A DNA stretch of 64,000 nucleotides from contig NZ_CP011112.1 of the NCBI RefSeq assembly GCF_001190945.1, positions 1,922,001 through 1,986,000 on the forward strand. The letters run 5' to 3'. Under the pieces are notes generated by a model. It was not told the DNA's origin. It saw nothing but the letters and a program-made list of their open reading frames with translations, and did not search any database. Origin of the DNA: Luteipulveratus mongoliensis. GTDB taxonomy: Bacteria > Actinomycetota > Actinomycetes > Actinomycetales > Dermatophilaceae. The position numbers were made by a program, and so were the translations under genes. Position 1 is the stretch's first letter. Each line of letters opens with the position of its first letter. Shown here piece by piece: positions 38,345-49,626 of this stretch.

Positions 38345-38371
38345 TTGGCACTCGCCTGGGGCAAGTGCCAG
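38345..38371 (+). promoter_or_regulatory. Second CIRCE-like element
   Basis: TTGGCACTC at 38345-38353, nine bases, then AAGTGCCAG at 38363-38371 form a second CIRCE-like inverted repeat 46 bases after the first (centre to centre). The arms depart from consensus in the same positions but keep the N9 spacer. Two operators suggest tighter HrcA repression. Confidence 0.75.
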
Positions 38372-38492
38372 CCACGGTACGAGCACCGACCCCCGCGACG
38401 GCGGCGCTCGTGACCAGCCGGCACGACCCAGGCGTCACGTATCCACACCTGCCCGTCTGGGCAGGCCTTTCACGCATAAGGAAGGTCACACC

Positions 38493-38786
38493 GTGTCGGT
38501 GAACATCAAGCCGCTCGAGGACCGCATCGTGGTCAAGTCGGTCGAGGCCGAGCAGACGACGGCGTCCGGTCTCGTCATCCCGGACACTGCCAAGGAGAAG
38601 CCCCAGGAGGGCGAGGTCCTGGCCATCGGTCCGGGTCGCATCGACGACAACGGCCAGCGCGTCCCGCTCGATGTCGCGGTCGGCGACAAGGTCATCTACA
38701 GCAAGTACGGCGGCACTGAGGTCAAGTACGCCGGCGAGGAGCTGCTCATCCTCTCGGCCCGCGACGTGCTCGCGGTCCTCGCCTGA
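38493..38786 (+). CDS. groES: Co-chaperonin GroES
   Basis: GroES caps the GroEL chamber during protein folding. The 97-residue protein shows the family start [18 protein letters not shown], the mobile loop [12 protein letters not shown] and [16 protein letters not shown]. An AAGGAAGGT-like site precedes the GTG start at 38493. Two CIRCE elements lie upstream and groEL lies 106 bases downstream. Confidence 0.97.
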   Translation: MSVNIKPLEDRIVVKSVEAEQTTASGLVIPDTAKEKPQEGEVLAIGPGRIDDNGQRVPLDVAVGDKVIYSKYGGTEVKYAGEELLILSARDVLAVLA

Positions 38787-38802
38787 GTCGACATCTCGTC
38801 TG

Positions 38803-38856
38803 CGACGTACGCCCCGGTCCCGCTGCCATCAGCAGCCGGGGGCGGGGCGTACGTCG
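38803..38856 (+). promoter_or_regulatory. Intercistronic hairpin between groES and groEL
   Basis: CGACGTACGCCCC at 38803-38815 and GGGGCGTACGTCG at 38844-38856 form a perfect 13-base stem, with an inner GCTGC/GCAGC pairing. It is not followed by a T run, so it is more likely a processing or mRNA-stability element than a terminator. It sits in the 106-base gap of the groESL operon. Confidence 0.65.
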
Positions 38857-38871
38857 TACCCCGCTCTTTGA

Positions 38872-40503
<1,632 letters not shown>

Positions 40504-40530
40504 GGCCCGCTAGCCGTACGCCTCACTGAG

Positions 40531-40578
40531 GGGCCGGCGTCGTCCGAGTGCAGACTCGGACGACGCCGGCCCTTCTTC
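40531..40578 (+). terminator. Strong intrinsic terminator after groEL
   Basis: A perfect 19-base stem, GGGCCGGCGTCGTCCGAGT at 40531-40549 and its complement at 40554-40572, with a four-base GCAG loop, is followed by TTCTTCG. It ends the groESL transcript. Confidence 0.85.
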
Positions 40579-40638
40579 GTCCCCAGGGGCCCACTGGTGG
40601 CCGATGATGGCTGCGACGACGAGGTGCGAGGGGGAGCG

Positions 40639-41232
40639 GTGAGCAGACAGATCGACGCGGGGCAGCTGTCCGAGCAGGTGCTCGACCTGATCGCCGGCCT
40701 ACAGCCGGGCGACGACCTGGTGATCACGCGCGCCGGCGAGCCCATCGCGACGATCACGCCCTACGACAGCGTCCTCGAGGGCACGGTCATGCTGCCGGAC
40801 GCACCGGCCGACGTGCCGCCCAGCACGGCGTACGACGGAGTCACGGTGGTGGCCACGGCGATGAAGCTGTCGGCCGAGGCACGCAGCCGCCTGTCGGCCG
40901 AGATGGGCGGCGAGGTCGCCGTGATCGACATGATGGATGTGGTGCCCGGCATCGAGGTCAATGTCCTGCTGATCCCGGCGGCGAGCGCGCACGCCGTGGG
41001 CATCCTGAGGCGGCAGTTCCCCGTGGCTCGGATCGTCGTCACGGAGATCGAGGACGAAGAGCTCAACGTCAGCTACGCGGGGCCGGTGCGGCGCCTGCTC
41101 GAGGCCGGCGCTGACTCCTACTTGGCGTCCTCGACGATTAGCCACCTCGCCACACAGCTCGAGGCGGAGGTCCTACCGGCACGTCGTCAGCTCGAGAGTG
41201 GCGGGGGAGCCCGGTACGAGCTGGAGGGCTGA
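40639..41232 (+). CDS. Phd-like N-terminal domain protein of unknown function
   Basis: This 197-residue protein starts at the GTG at 40639 behind a GGGGGAG site. The first 45 residues (SRQIDAGQLSEQVLDLIAGL, then DDLVITRAGEPIATITPYDS) resemble the Phd/YefM antitoxin fold. The rest is unlike a toxin-binding tail: it has VIDMMDVVPGIEVNVLLIP and IVVTEIEDEELNVSYAGPVRRLL, alternating strands and helices of a possible Rossmann-like fold. No toxin gene is adjacent. It may be a stand-alone regulator; the function is unknown. Confidence 0.68.
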   Translation: MSRQIDAGQLSEQVLDLIAGLQPGDDLVITRAGEPIATITPYDSVLEGTVMLPDAPADVPPSTAYDGVTVVATAMKLSAEARSRLSAEMGGEVAVIDMMDVVPGIEVNVLLIPAASAHAVGILRRQFPVARIVVTEIEDEELNVSYAGPVRRLLEAGADSYLASSTISHLATQLEAEVLPARRQLESGGGARYELEG

Positions 41233-41256
41233 CGGGACAGCGCACCCCGGCGGTGC

Positions 41257-41490
41257 TCAGGGTTCGGACCGGACCACCGTCATCACGGCGCCGGGCAGCT
41301 CGACACGTGACCCAGGGCGTACTTGCCGGGCCCGGCGCGTCTCGACCTCGCCGTCGACGCTCACCCGGCCGGTCTGGATCAGCTCGCGCGCCTCGGCGCC
41401 GTCCTCGACCAGACCGGACAGCTTGAGCAGCTGTCCGAGCTTGATGGCCTCGTCGCGGATAGGGACCTCGATGACCGGTTCGGACGTCAT
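41257..41490 (-). CDS. Small S4-domain RNA-binding protein (YbcJ/RqcP-like)
   Basis: This 77-residue protein is essentially one S4 domain: IKLGQLLKLSGLVEDGAEARELIQTGRVSVDGEVETRRARQVRPG shows the alpha-L motif and basic surface that bind structured RNA. Similar small proteins bind ribosomal RNA or act in ribosome quality control. It runs convergently to the Phd-like gene and divergently from sigD. The RNA target is unknown. Confidence 0.83.
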   Translation of the reverse strand: MTSEPVIEVPIRDEAIKLGQLLKLSGLVEDGAEARELIQTGRVSVDGEVETRRARQVRPGSRVELPGAVMTVVRSEP

Positions 41491-41679
41491 GGAGGCATCG
41501 TGTCATCCCGAATCTTTGCCAAAGGCTGCAAAACACCCTCTTGCCGACGGCCGCGGGATCGGTCAGTGTTTAGCGCCTGGAGCTCGCGCAGTTTGGCCTC
41601 CACCGTTTGACGTATGCCGGGTGCATCTGTCTACGGTGACTGCGCTAGTTGACGTTGCGACGAGTTGGACGGAGGCCTG

Positions 41680-42368
41680 GTGCGCTCGGGCAGTACGAAC
41701 GCGGGTGAAATTTCCCCTGCTGGAGACGCATGGAGCAGCGCCACAGACTCGTCAGTGTCCAAGCGCGTAACGCTTTATCAATCCCAGGCGATAGATGGAC
41801 AGATTGCGCAGGTTCCCCTGCGCGACCTGGCAGCTGCCGCTCGGGAGGGCGACCAGTCTGCAGTCGATCAGTTGATGGGGGCAGTGCATCAGATCGCGGT
41901 TCGGTACGCCCGAGCCCGGCTGGGCGCTTTTCCCGGAGCAGCGGACGCCGCACAGGATGCGGCACAGGAGGTGTGCGTGGCCGTGCTGACAGCGCTCCCT
42001 CGCTATGCCGACCGTGGCGTCCCCTTCGAGGCCTTCGTCTACCGCATCGCTTCGCACAAGGTGGCCGACGTCCAGCGTGGCGTGATCCGCCGTCCGGTGC
42101 CCACCGAGGACGTCCCGGACACGGTCGACCTCTCGGCCGGTCCGGAGGAGTCCGCGCTGCGCGCAGATCAGGCCGCCCGCGTCTGGTCTCTCATGGACAA
42201 GCTCTCGCCGCAGCACCGCGAGATCATCACGCTTCGAGTCGCCGTCGGCATGTCCGCGGAGGAGACCGCGCAGGCCCTGGGCATGACGGCCGGCGCCGTT
42301 CGCGTTGCTCAGCACCGCGCGCTCGGCCGGCTGCGCGACATGATCGAGAACGACGATCAGGGGCTGCG

Positions 42369-42372
<4 letters not shown>
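41680..42372 (+). CDS. sigD: RNA polymerase sigma-70 family factor, SigD/ShbA-like
   Basis: This roughly 230-residue ECF-type sigma factor has region 2 ([25 protein letters not shown]) and region 4 ([41 protein letters not shown]). The GTG at 41680 has GGAGG four bases upstream; a TTG at 41665 and a GTG at 41755 also exist. Its stop overlaps the following gene by four bases. The position upstream of an RsdA-like anti-sigma gene and guaB matches the mycobacterial sigD locus. Confidence 0.86.
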
Positions 42373-44796
<2,424 letters not shown>

Positions 44797-44815
44797 CCCC
44801 AGCTGTTCCCCGTAC

Positions 44816-44853
44816 GCCGCCGGTCACCCCTCGGGGAGACCGGCGGCTTTCGT
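44816..44853 (+). terminator. Intrinsic terminator after guaB
   Basis: GCCGCCGGTC at 44816-44825 pairs with GACCGGCGGC at 44838-44847, with an inner CCCC/GGGG pairing in the loop, and is followed by TTTCGT. Confidence 0.85.
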
Positions 44854-44872
44854 CGTACCCCAGCGAGGTTAT

Positions 44873-44934
44873 TCAACCAAATGGTTGACGACGTGTGGCT
44901 TGACGCGTACGGTCGTACTCAACCAATCAGTTGA
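44873..44934. promoter_or_regulatory. Two TCAACCA-type inverted repeats before the DHFR-family gene
   Basis: TCAACCA-AA-TGGTTGA at 44873-44888 is a perfect 7-base inverted repeat. TCAACCAATCAGTTGA at 44919-44934 repeats the left arm with a shorter right arm (TCAAC/GTTGA). They are 46 bases apart and lie just before the reductase start at 44949. This is a likely operator, but no obvious regulator gene is next to it. Confidence 0.6.
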
Positions 44935-44948
44935 GGACGGTGATCGTG

Positions 44949-45545
44949 ATGAGCACGGTGATCATGCAGGCGGTGTGCTCCGTGGACGGGTTCATCGCCG
45001 ACGAGAACGACCAGATCGGCACGATGTTCGAGTGGTACGACAACGGCGACGTCGAGCTGCCGCTCTTCGAGGGCACGATGATCACCCACCTGTCGCAGGC
45101 CTCGGCGGACTACCTCAAGCCGTTCTGGGACCAGATCAAGGTGACGATCATCGGACGGCGCCTGTTCGACATCACTCACGGCTGGGGCGGCCGGCCGCCG
45201 ACCGGTGATCACGTGATCGTGGTCAGTCACCGCCCGCCGCCCGCCGAGTGGCTGGAGGAGTTCCCCGATGCGCCCTACATCTTCGCGACCAGCGTCGAGG
45301 ATGGCATCGCCAAGGCGAAGGAGCTCGCCGGCGACGGCATCGTGTGTGTCTGCGCGGGTGACGTGGCGGGCCAGGCGTTCGCGGCCGGACTGGTCGATGA
45401 GGTCGAAATGGATGTCGCACCAGCGGTTTTCGGATCCGGCAAGCGCTTCTTCGGATCGTACGACGGCGCCGAGGTCGTCCTCGAGGACCCGACCGTGGTG
45501 CAGGGTGACCGAGTCACCCACGTGCGCTACCAGGTCCGCCGCTGA
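44949..45545 (+). CDS. Dihydrofolate-reductase-family protein (RibD C-terminal type)
   Basis: This 198-residue protein matches the DHFR/RibD_C-like family of NADPH-dependent reductases. It starts CSVDGFIADENDQIG and has the cofactor segment VTIIGRRLFDITHGWGG and the C-terminal FGSGKRFFGSYD. The ATG at 44949 is chosen over an upstream TTG. Its true substrate is unknown; members of this family are often stand-alone. It runs convergently to the VOC gene, seven bases apart. Confidence 0.85.
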   Translation: MSTVIMQAVCSVDGFIADENDQIGTMFEWYDNGDVELPLFEGTMITHLSQASADYLKPFWDQIKVTIIGRRLFDITHGWGGRPPTGDHVIVVSHRPPPAEWLEEFPDAPYIFATSVEDGIAKAKELAGDGIVCVCAGDVAGQAFAAGLVDEVEMDVAPAVFGSGKRFFGSYDGAEVVLEDPTVVQGDRVTHVRYQVRR

Positions 45546-45552
45546 CTCGACC

Positions 45553-45960
45553 TCACGCGTTGAGCTGGCCGATGCGGAGGTTGTTGCCGAACGGGTCGCG
45601 GATGCCGAAGTCCGTGCCGTACGGCTGCTCCATCGGCTCCTGGGTGATGTCGACTCCCGCTGCTTGCATCTTCTCGAACGCCGCGTGTACGTCGTCGGTC
45701 GTGAAGGTGAGCCAGCCGCCGCCGGCGCCCTTGGTGACCATCTCGCGGATCTGCTCGGCGGTGGCGTCGTCCCAGCCGGGAGGGCCGGGCTTCTCCAGGA
45801 AGATCTCGTGTGTGTCCCCGGGGACCCGGACACTGAGCCAGCGCATCGGTCCGAAGTCGGTGTCGACCGCGACCTCGAGACCGAGGACGCCGACGTAGAA
45901 GTCCTTCGCCTGATCCTGGTCGAGGACGAAGATCTGGGAAAGGTTGTTGCGAGTCAACAT
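45553..45960 (-). CDS. VOC family protein (glyoxalase/bleomycin-resistance-like)
   Basis: This 135-residue protein has two beta-alpha-beta-beta-beta units of the vicinal oxygen chelate fold: an N-terminal NNLSQIFVLDQDQAKDFYVG and a C-terminal YGTDFGIRDPFGNNLRIGQL. It may isomerise or bind a small molecule. It lies 54 bases downstream of the AraC gene on the same strand and is probably regulated with it. The substrate is unknown. Confidence 0.87.
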   Translation of the reverse strand: MLTRNNLSQIFVLDQDQAKDFYVGVLGLEVAVDTDFGPMRWLSVRVPGDTHEIFLEKPGPPGWDDATAEQIREMVTKGAGGGWLTFTTDDVHAAFEKMQAAGVDITQEPMEQPYGTDFGIRDPFGNNLRIGQLNA

Positions 45961-46014
45961 GATTCGGCTCCTTGATGAGTGATGAATCTGGTCCGTACTT
46001 CGATGAGACAGACG

Positions 46015-46443
46015 CTATTCGGGTCGCTCGGAGCGTGCTTCTCCAAAACTGCTCGGCCTGTTCCAGCGCATTGCGAACATCGTCGGAGCGACGTGGGGGA
46101 GGCCGCGCGTTCGTACGCGATAGGCGGTCGGCGTCTCGCCGACGATGGCGGTGAAGGTGCGGCTGAACGTACCGAGGCTGGTGAACCCGACTGCCATGCA
46201 GATGTCGGTCACGGAGTCGTGCTTGTGCTGCAGCAGGAACATCGCCCGCTCGACGCGGCGGCGCTGCAGGTATCGGTAGGGAGGTTCGCCGAAGACGCGT
46301 TTGAACTCGCGGATGAAGTGCGCCTGGGACATCAGCGCGACGCGAGCGAGCTCGGCGACCTGCAGCGGCTCGGCGAACGTGCGGTCCATCCGGTCGCGAG
46401 CGCGCAGCAGCCGGCGATTGGTGTCCTCGACCTCGCGGCTCAC
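46015..46443 (-). CDS. AraC family transcriptional regulator (minimal)
   Basis: This 142-residue regulator is nearly all DNA-binding domain: two helix-turn-helix motifs, LQVAELARVALMSQAHFIREF and VTDICMAVGFTSLGTFSRTF, with the family GETPTAYR. It lacks a large sensor domain, so any signal must come another way. The start is a GTG at 46443, nine bases after the DUF2867 stop; it precedes the VOC gene. It may activate both neighbours. Confidence 0.88.
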   Translation of the reverse strand: MSREVEDTNRRLLRARDRMDRTFAEPLQVAELARVALMSQAHFIREFKRVFGEPPYRYLQRRRVERAMFLLQHKHDSVTDICMAVGFTSLGTFSRTFTAIVGETPTAYRVRTRGLPHVAPTMFAMRWNRPSSFGEARSERPE

Positions 46444-46452
46444 CGCCTCAGG

Positions 46453-47064
46453 CTAGGCGCTCGTCCGCCGCACCGCCTCCCAGTCAGACGCGATGCCGCG
46501 CAGGAGCGCCGGGTAGACCACGAAGTGGCGGATCGGCTTGATTCCGGCCATGTAGAGCCGCCCGAAGAGGCCGTTCGGCTTGGTCAGGACGGCCATCTGA
46601 CCGCGGTAGCTGCCGTCCGGCGTACGGACCCAGCTGTAGTGGGCGAGCGCGTGCACGGTCTTGTTGGCGAGCTCGTCGACGAACTCGTTCTCGGTCAGGT
46701 AGACGGGGCGGAAGGGCGCGTTCGGTGTCTCCGGTCCGGCGGGACCGTCGCGCAGGTCCTGGGGGAGGCGTTCGCGCAGAGAGTGAACGCGCTGTTCGAG
46801 CCCGTCGTCGTCGCCGTCCCAGCCTAGGAGTGCGCCGAGCTTCCAGCGGATGGAGAGCATCGTGCGTACGACGAACGAGGAGTTGTCGTACGCGTCGGCC
46901 GCGGCGCACAGCTCCAGCAGGTAGCGGAAGTCGTCCGGTCCGCCCGGGGTCGGCAGAGCCCAGACGTCCTCGACGATGAAGTCCGGCGCGATCTCGTGGA
47001 TACGCCAGGGCTGGTCGGTGTGTGCGCTGGGCGGGAGCCGTACGCCGGTGCGTTCAGTGCTCAT
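46453..47064 (-). CDS. DUF2867 family protein
   Basis: This 203-residue protein matches DUF2867, a family of unknown function seen in actinobacteria: DFIVEDVWALPTPGGPDDF, VRTMLSIRWKLGALLGW and PFRPVYLTENEFVDELANKT are its blocks, ending in GIKPIRHFVVYPALLR. The ATG at 47064 is preferred over a GTG three codons earlier. It lies upstream of the AraC gene in the same direction. The function is unknown. Confidence 0.83.
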   Translation of the reverse strand: MSTERTGVRLPPSAHTDQPWRIHEIAPDFIVEDVWALPTPGGPDDFRYLLELCAAADAYDNSSFVVRTMLSIRWKLGALLGWDGDDDGLEQRVHSLRERLPQDLRDGPAGPETPNAPFRPVYLTENEFVDELANKTVHALAHYSWVRTPDGSYRGQMAVLTKPNGLFGRLYMAGIKPIRHFVVYPALLRGIASDWEAVRRTSA

Positions 47065-47208
47065 GTGACTCACGATGGCGGTGGTGGCCCTTCCGTCGCC
47101 TCCCGCTCGCGCGCGACGCGCTCACCCGTCCGAGGGAGCCCGGCCGTAAACGTAAGGACCTCCAAGAGGCCAGGCTCCTGAAATCCGGCATGAAGCTGCA
47201 GTCGAAAC

Positions 47209-49497
47209 TCACTCATCAGTTGCGATCTGTAGACCGCTCAACTCAGCTCGCAATTCCTTTGCTTCCGCCTTGCAGCCGACCTCGACCAGGAAGATGATGT
47301 AGTTGGCTAATGACATCGCCAGGTCGGGGGTGTAGGCCGCGGCATTCTGGGCGACCAGCCTGCGGCGCAGGCGGATGGCTTCCGCGGCCGGGCCCAGGGA
47401 CTCGGCGCGTCGGCCGACCTCAGTCAGCCGGACGGCGTAGTTGTGCAACGACGCCGCCAGGTCGGGGGTGTATGCGGCCGGATTCTCAGTGACCAGCGCG
47501 CGGCGCAAGGTGACGGCCTCGTGGGCACGAGTCAGGGCCTCTGGGTGACGGCCTACCGCAGCGAGTCGATTAGCGTAGTTGTGCAATGACAACGCCAGAT
47601 CGAGGTTGTAGGCGGCGGAGTTCTTGGTGGCTAGGGACCGGTAGAAGTTGACGGCCTCTTCTGCGGGCGCCAGGGCCGCTGGGTGGCGGCCTGCTTCGGC
47701 GAGTCGGTTGGCGTAGTTCTGCAACGCTCCCGCGAGGTCTGGGGTGTATGTGTCGGGGCTCTCGGTGGCTAGGGACCGGTAGAAGTTGACGGCCTCTTCT
47801 GCGGGCGTCAGGGCTTCGGCGCTGCGGCCTTCCTCGGCGAGTCGGTTGGCGTAGTTGTTTAACGCTCCCGCGAGGTCTGGGGTGTGGCCGGCCGGGTTCT
47901 CGATGACAAGGGCGCGGCGCAAGGTGACGGCTTCCTTGGCCGGTGCCACAGCTTCGGCGCGGCGGCCCTCTTCGGCGAGCCGGTTGGAGTAGTTCGTCAA
48001 CGACATCGCGAGGGCGGGTGTGTAGGCGCCGAGGTTCTCGGTGGCCAAGGTTCGGTAGAAGGTGACGGCTTCCTCGGCAGGGGCGAGGGCGTCGGTGCGG
48101 CGGCCTACCTCGGCGAGCTGGTTGGAGTAGTTGGTCAATGAACCCGCCAGGCCGCTCGTGTAGGCGCCCGGGTTCTCGGTTGCCAGGGTTCGGTAGAAGG
48201 TGACGGCTTCCTCGGCAGGGGCGAGGGCGTCGGTGCGGCGGCCAACTTCGGCGAGCCGGTTGGCATGATTGATCAAGGACATCGCGAGGACGGGTGTGTA
48301 GGCGGCTGGGCTTTCGGTGGCCAGCGTTCGGTAGAAGGTGACGGCCTCCTCGGCAGGGGCCAGGGCGTCGGTGCGGCGGCCGACCGCGGCGAGTCGGTTT
48401 GCGTAGTTGGTCAATGATCCTGCGAGGTCGGGGGTGTAGGCGGCGGGGTTGTCAGTGGCAAGCGCGCGGCGCAAGGCGACGGTTTCCTCGGCGGGGGCGA
48501 GGGCTTCTGTATGACGCCCTACCGCGGCGAGCCGGCTGGCGTAGTTGTTCAACGCTCCCGCGAGATCGACGGAGTAGGCGGCCGGGTCCTCGGCGGCCAG
48601 GGTTCGGTAGGAAGTGAGGGCGTCCTCGGCGGGAGCCAAGGCGTCTATGTGGCGGCCGACTCCGGCGAGCCGGTTGGCGTAGTTGTTCAACGACATCGCG
48701 AGGTCGGTGTTGTAAGCGGCCGGGTCCTCGGCGGCCAGGGTTCGGTAGGAGGTCAGGGCCTCCTGGGCGCAGGTCAGGGCTTCTATATGGCGGCCAACTT
48801 CCGTGAGGATGTTGCCGTAGTTGTTCAACGCTCCCGCGAGGTCGGGGGTGTAGGCATCCGGATCCATCCTGGCCAGATCCTGGTACGAAGTGACGGCTTC
48901 CTTGGCAGGGGCGAGGGCGTCGGTGCGACGGCCTACCTCGGCGAGTCGGCTGGAGTAGTTGTTCAACGCCATCGCAAGGTTGGGGGCGTAGGCGGCCGGA
49001 TTCTGGGTACTGAGAACTCGAAAGGATCTGACAGCCTCCTCCGCCGGGGCCACGGCTTCCGTCCGGCGTCCGGCTTGGGCGAGTCGGTTGGCGTAGTTGT
49101 TTAGTGATCCCGCGAGGTCGTGAGCGTAGATGGCTGGTGCTTCCTTGGCGAGCGCTCGATAGGTGTCTGATGCGGCGCGCGCCAGGGAGAGTGCCAAGGC
49201 GGCAAGAACGTGATTGCTGCCGGGAACGGAGCTGTCTGCCGCCGACAGGTCGTTCGGGGGAAGGCGCGTTCCGACGGCATCTGTCAGGCTTGCGAGAGCG
49301 GCAGGGACGCAAATTAGACGTGCTCGATACCGTTCCCGGTCGGTTGATTCACAAACTGCATGCTTGACCAATGGAATCAATCGACCCGAAAGAACTGATA
49401 CTACGGTCTCAGCCATTTGCTCTGAGTCTGCGAGAGCACGTGGAAGCACGACAAGCGGCCGTTCTAGGATTGAAGAGTGGCGTTGAGGATCGAGCAC
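47209..49497 (-). CDS. Tetratricopeptide-repeat protein (C-terminal half of the broken NLR-like gene)
   Basis: If the TGA at 49627 is a true stop, translation could restart at the GTG at 49497 to give 762 residues. The first 132 residues are a helical bridge, then 13 exact-length repeats of 46 residues follow, of the form NNYANRLAEVGRRTDALAPA then AEEAVTFYRTLATENPAAYT. A partial capping repeat ends the protein. There is no ribosome site before the GTG, so independent expression is doubtful. TPR arrays of this kind sense a ligand in NLR-like proteins. Confidence 0.72.
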   Translation of the reverse strand: MLDPQRHSSILERPLVVLPRALADSEQMAETVVSVLSGRLIPLVKHAVCESTDRERYRARLICVPAALASLTDAVGTRLPPNDLSAADSSVPGSNHVLAALALSLARAASDTYRALAKEAPAIYAHDLAGSLNNYANRLAQAGRRTEAVAPAEEAVRSFRVLSTQNPAAYAPNLAMALNNYSSRLAEVGRRTDALAPAKEAVTSYQDLARMDPDAYTPDLAGALNNYGNILTEVGRHIEALTCAQEALTSYRTLAAEDPAAYNTDLAMSLNNYANRLAGVGRHIDALAPAEDALTSYRTLAAEDPAAYSVDLAGALNNYASRLAAVGRHTEALAPAEETVALRRALATDNPAAYTPDLAGSLTNYANRLAAVGRRTDALAPAEEAVTFYRTLATESPAAYTPVLAMSLINHANRLAEVGRRTDALAPAEEAVTFYRTLATENPGAYTSGLAGSLTNYSNQLAEVGRRTDALAPAEEAVTFYRTLATENLGAYTPALAMSLTNYSNRLAEEGRRAEAVAPAKEAVTLRRALVIENPAGHTPDLAGALNNYANRLAEEGRSAEALTPAEEAVNFYRSLATESPDTYTPDLAGALQNYANRLAEAGRHPAALAPAEEAVNFYRSLATKNSAAYNLDLALSLHNYANRLAAVGRHPEALTRAHEAVTLRRALVTENPAAYTPDLAASLHNYAVRLTEVGRRAESLGPAAEAIRLRRRLVAQNAAAYTPDLAMSLANYIIFLVEVGCKAEAKELRAELSGLQIATDE
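47308..49101. repeat. Tandem 138-bp coding repeats (13 copies)
   Basis: Thirteen copies of a 138-base unit encode the 46-residue TPRs. The spacing is exact in every copy and several units are very close in sequence (for example copies 6, 7 and 8, each with the ALAPAEEAVTFYRTLATE core). This suggests recent duplication or gene conversion. Copy number may therefore vary between strains. Confidence 0.9.
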
Positions 49498-49626
49498 CGC
49501 CTCAATAGCAGCGAAGCAAGAAGAAAGTTTGATTGAGACCAGATATTCCCCAAGCGTATCCGGTTCGAGTTGGCCCCAGCGGGGAGGCTGGGGTGTGTCC
49601 GCTTCGGTCGGGTAGATCCGACAGAG

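Noticed and set aside
47308-49101. CRISPR-like array
   Set aside because: The regular repeats are 138 bases long, coding, and encode TPR units.
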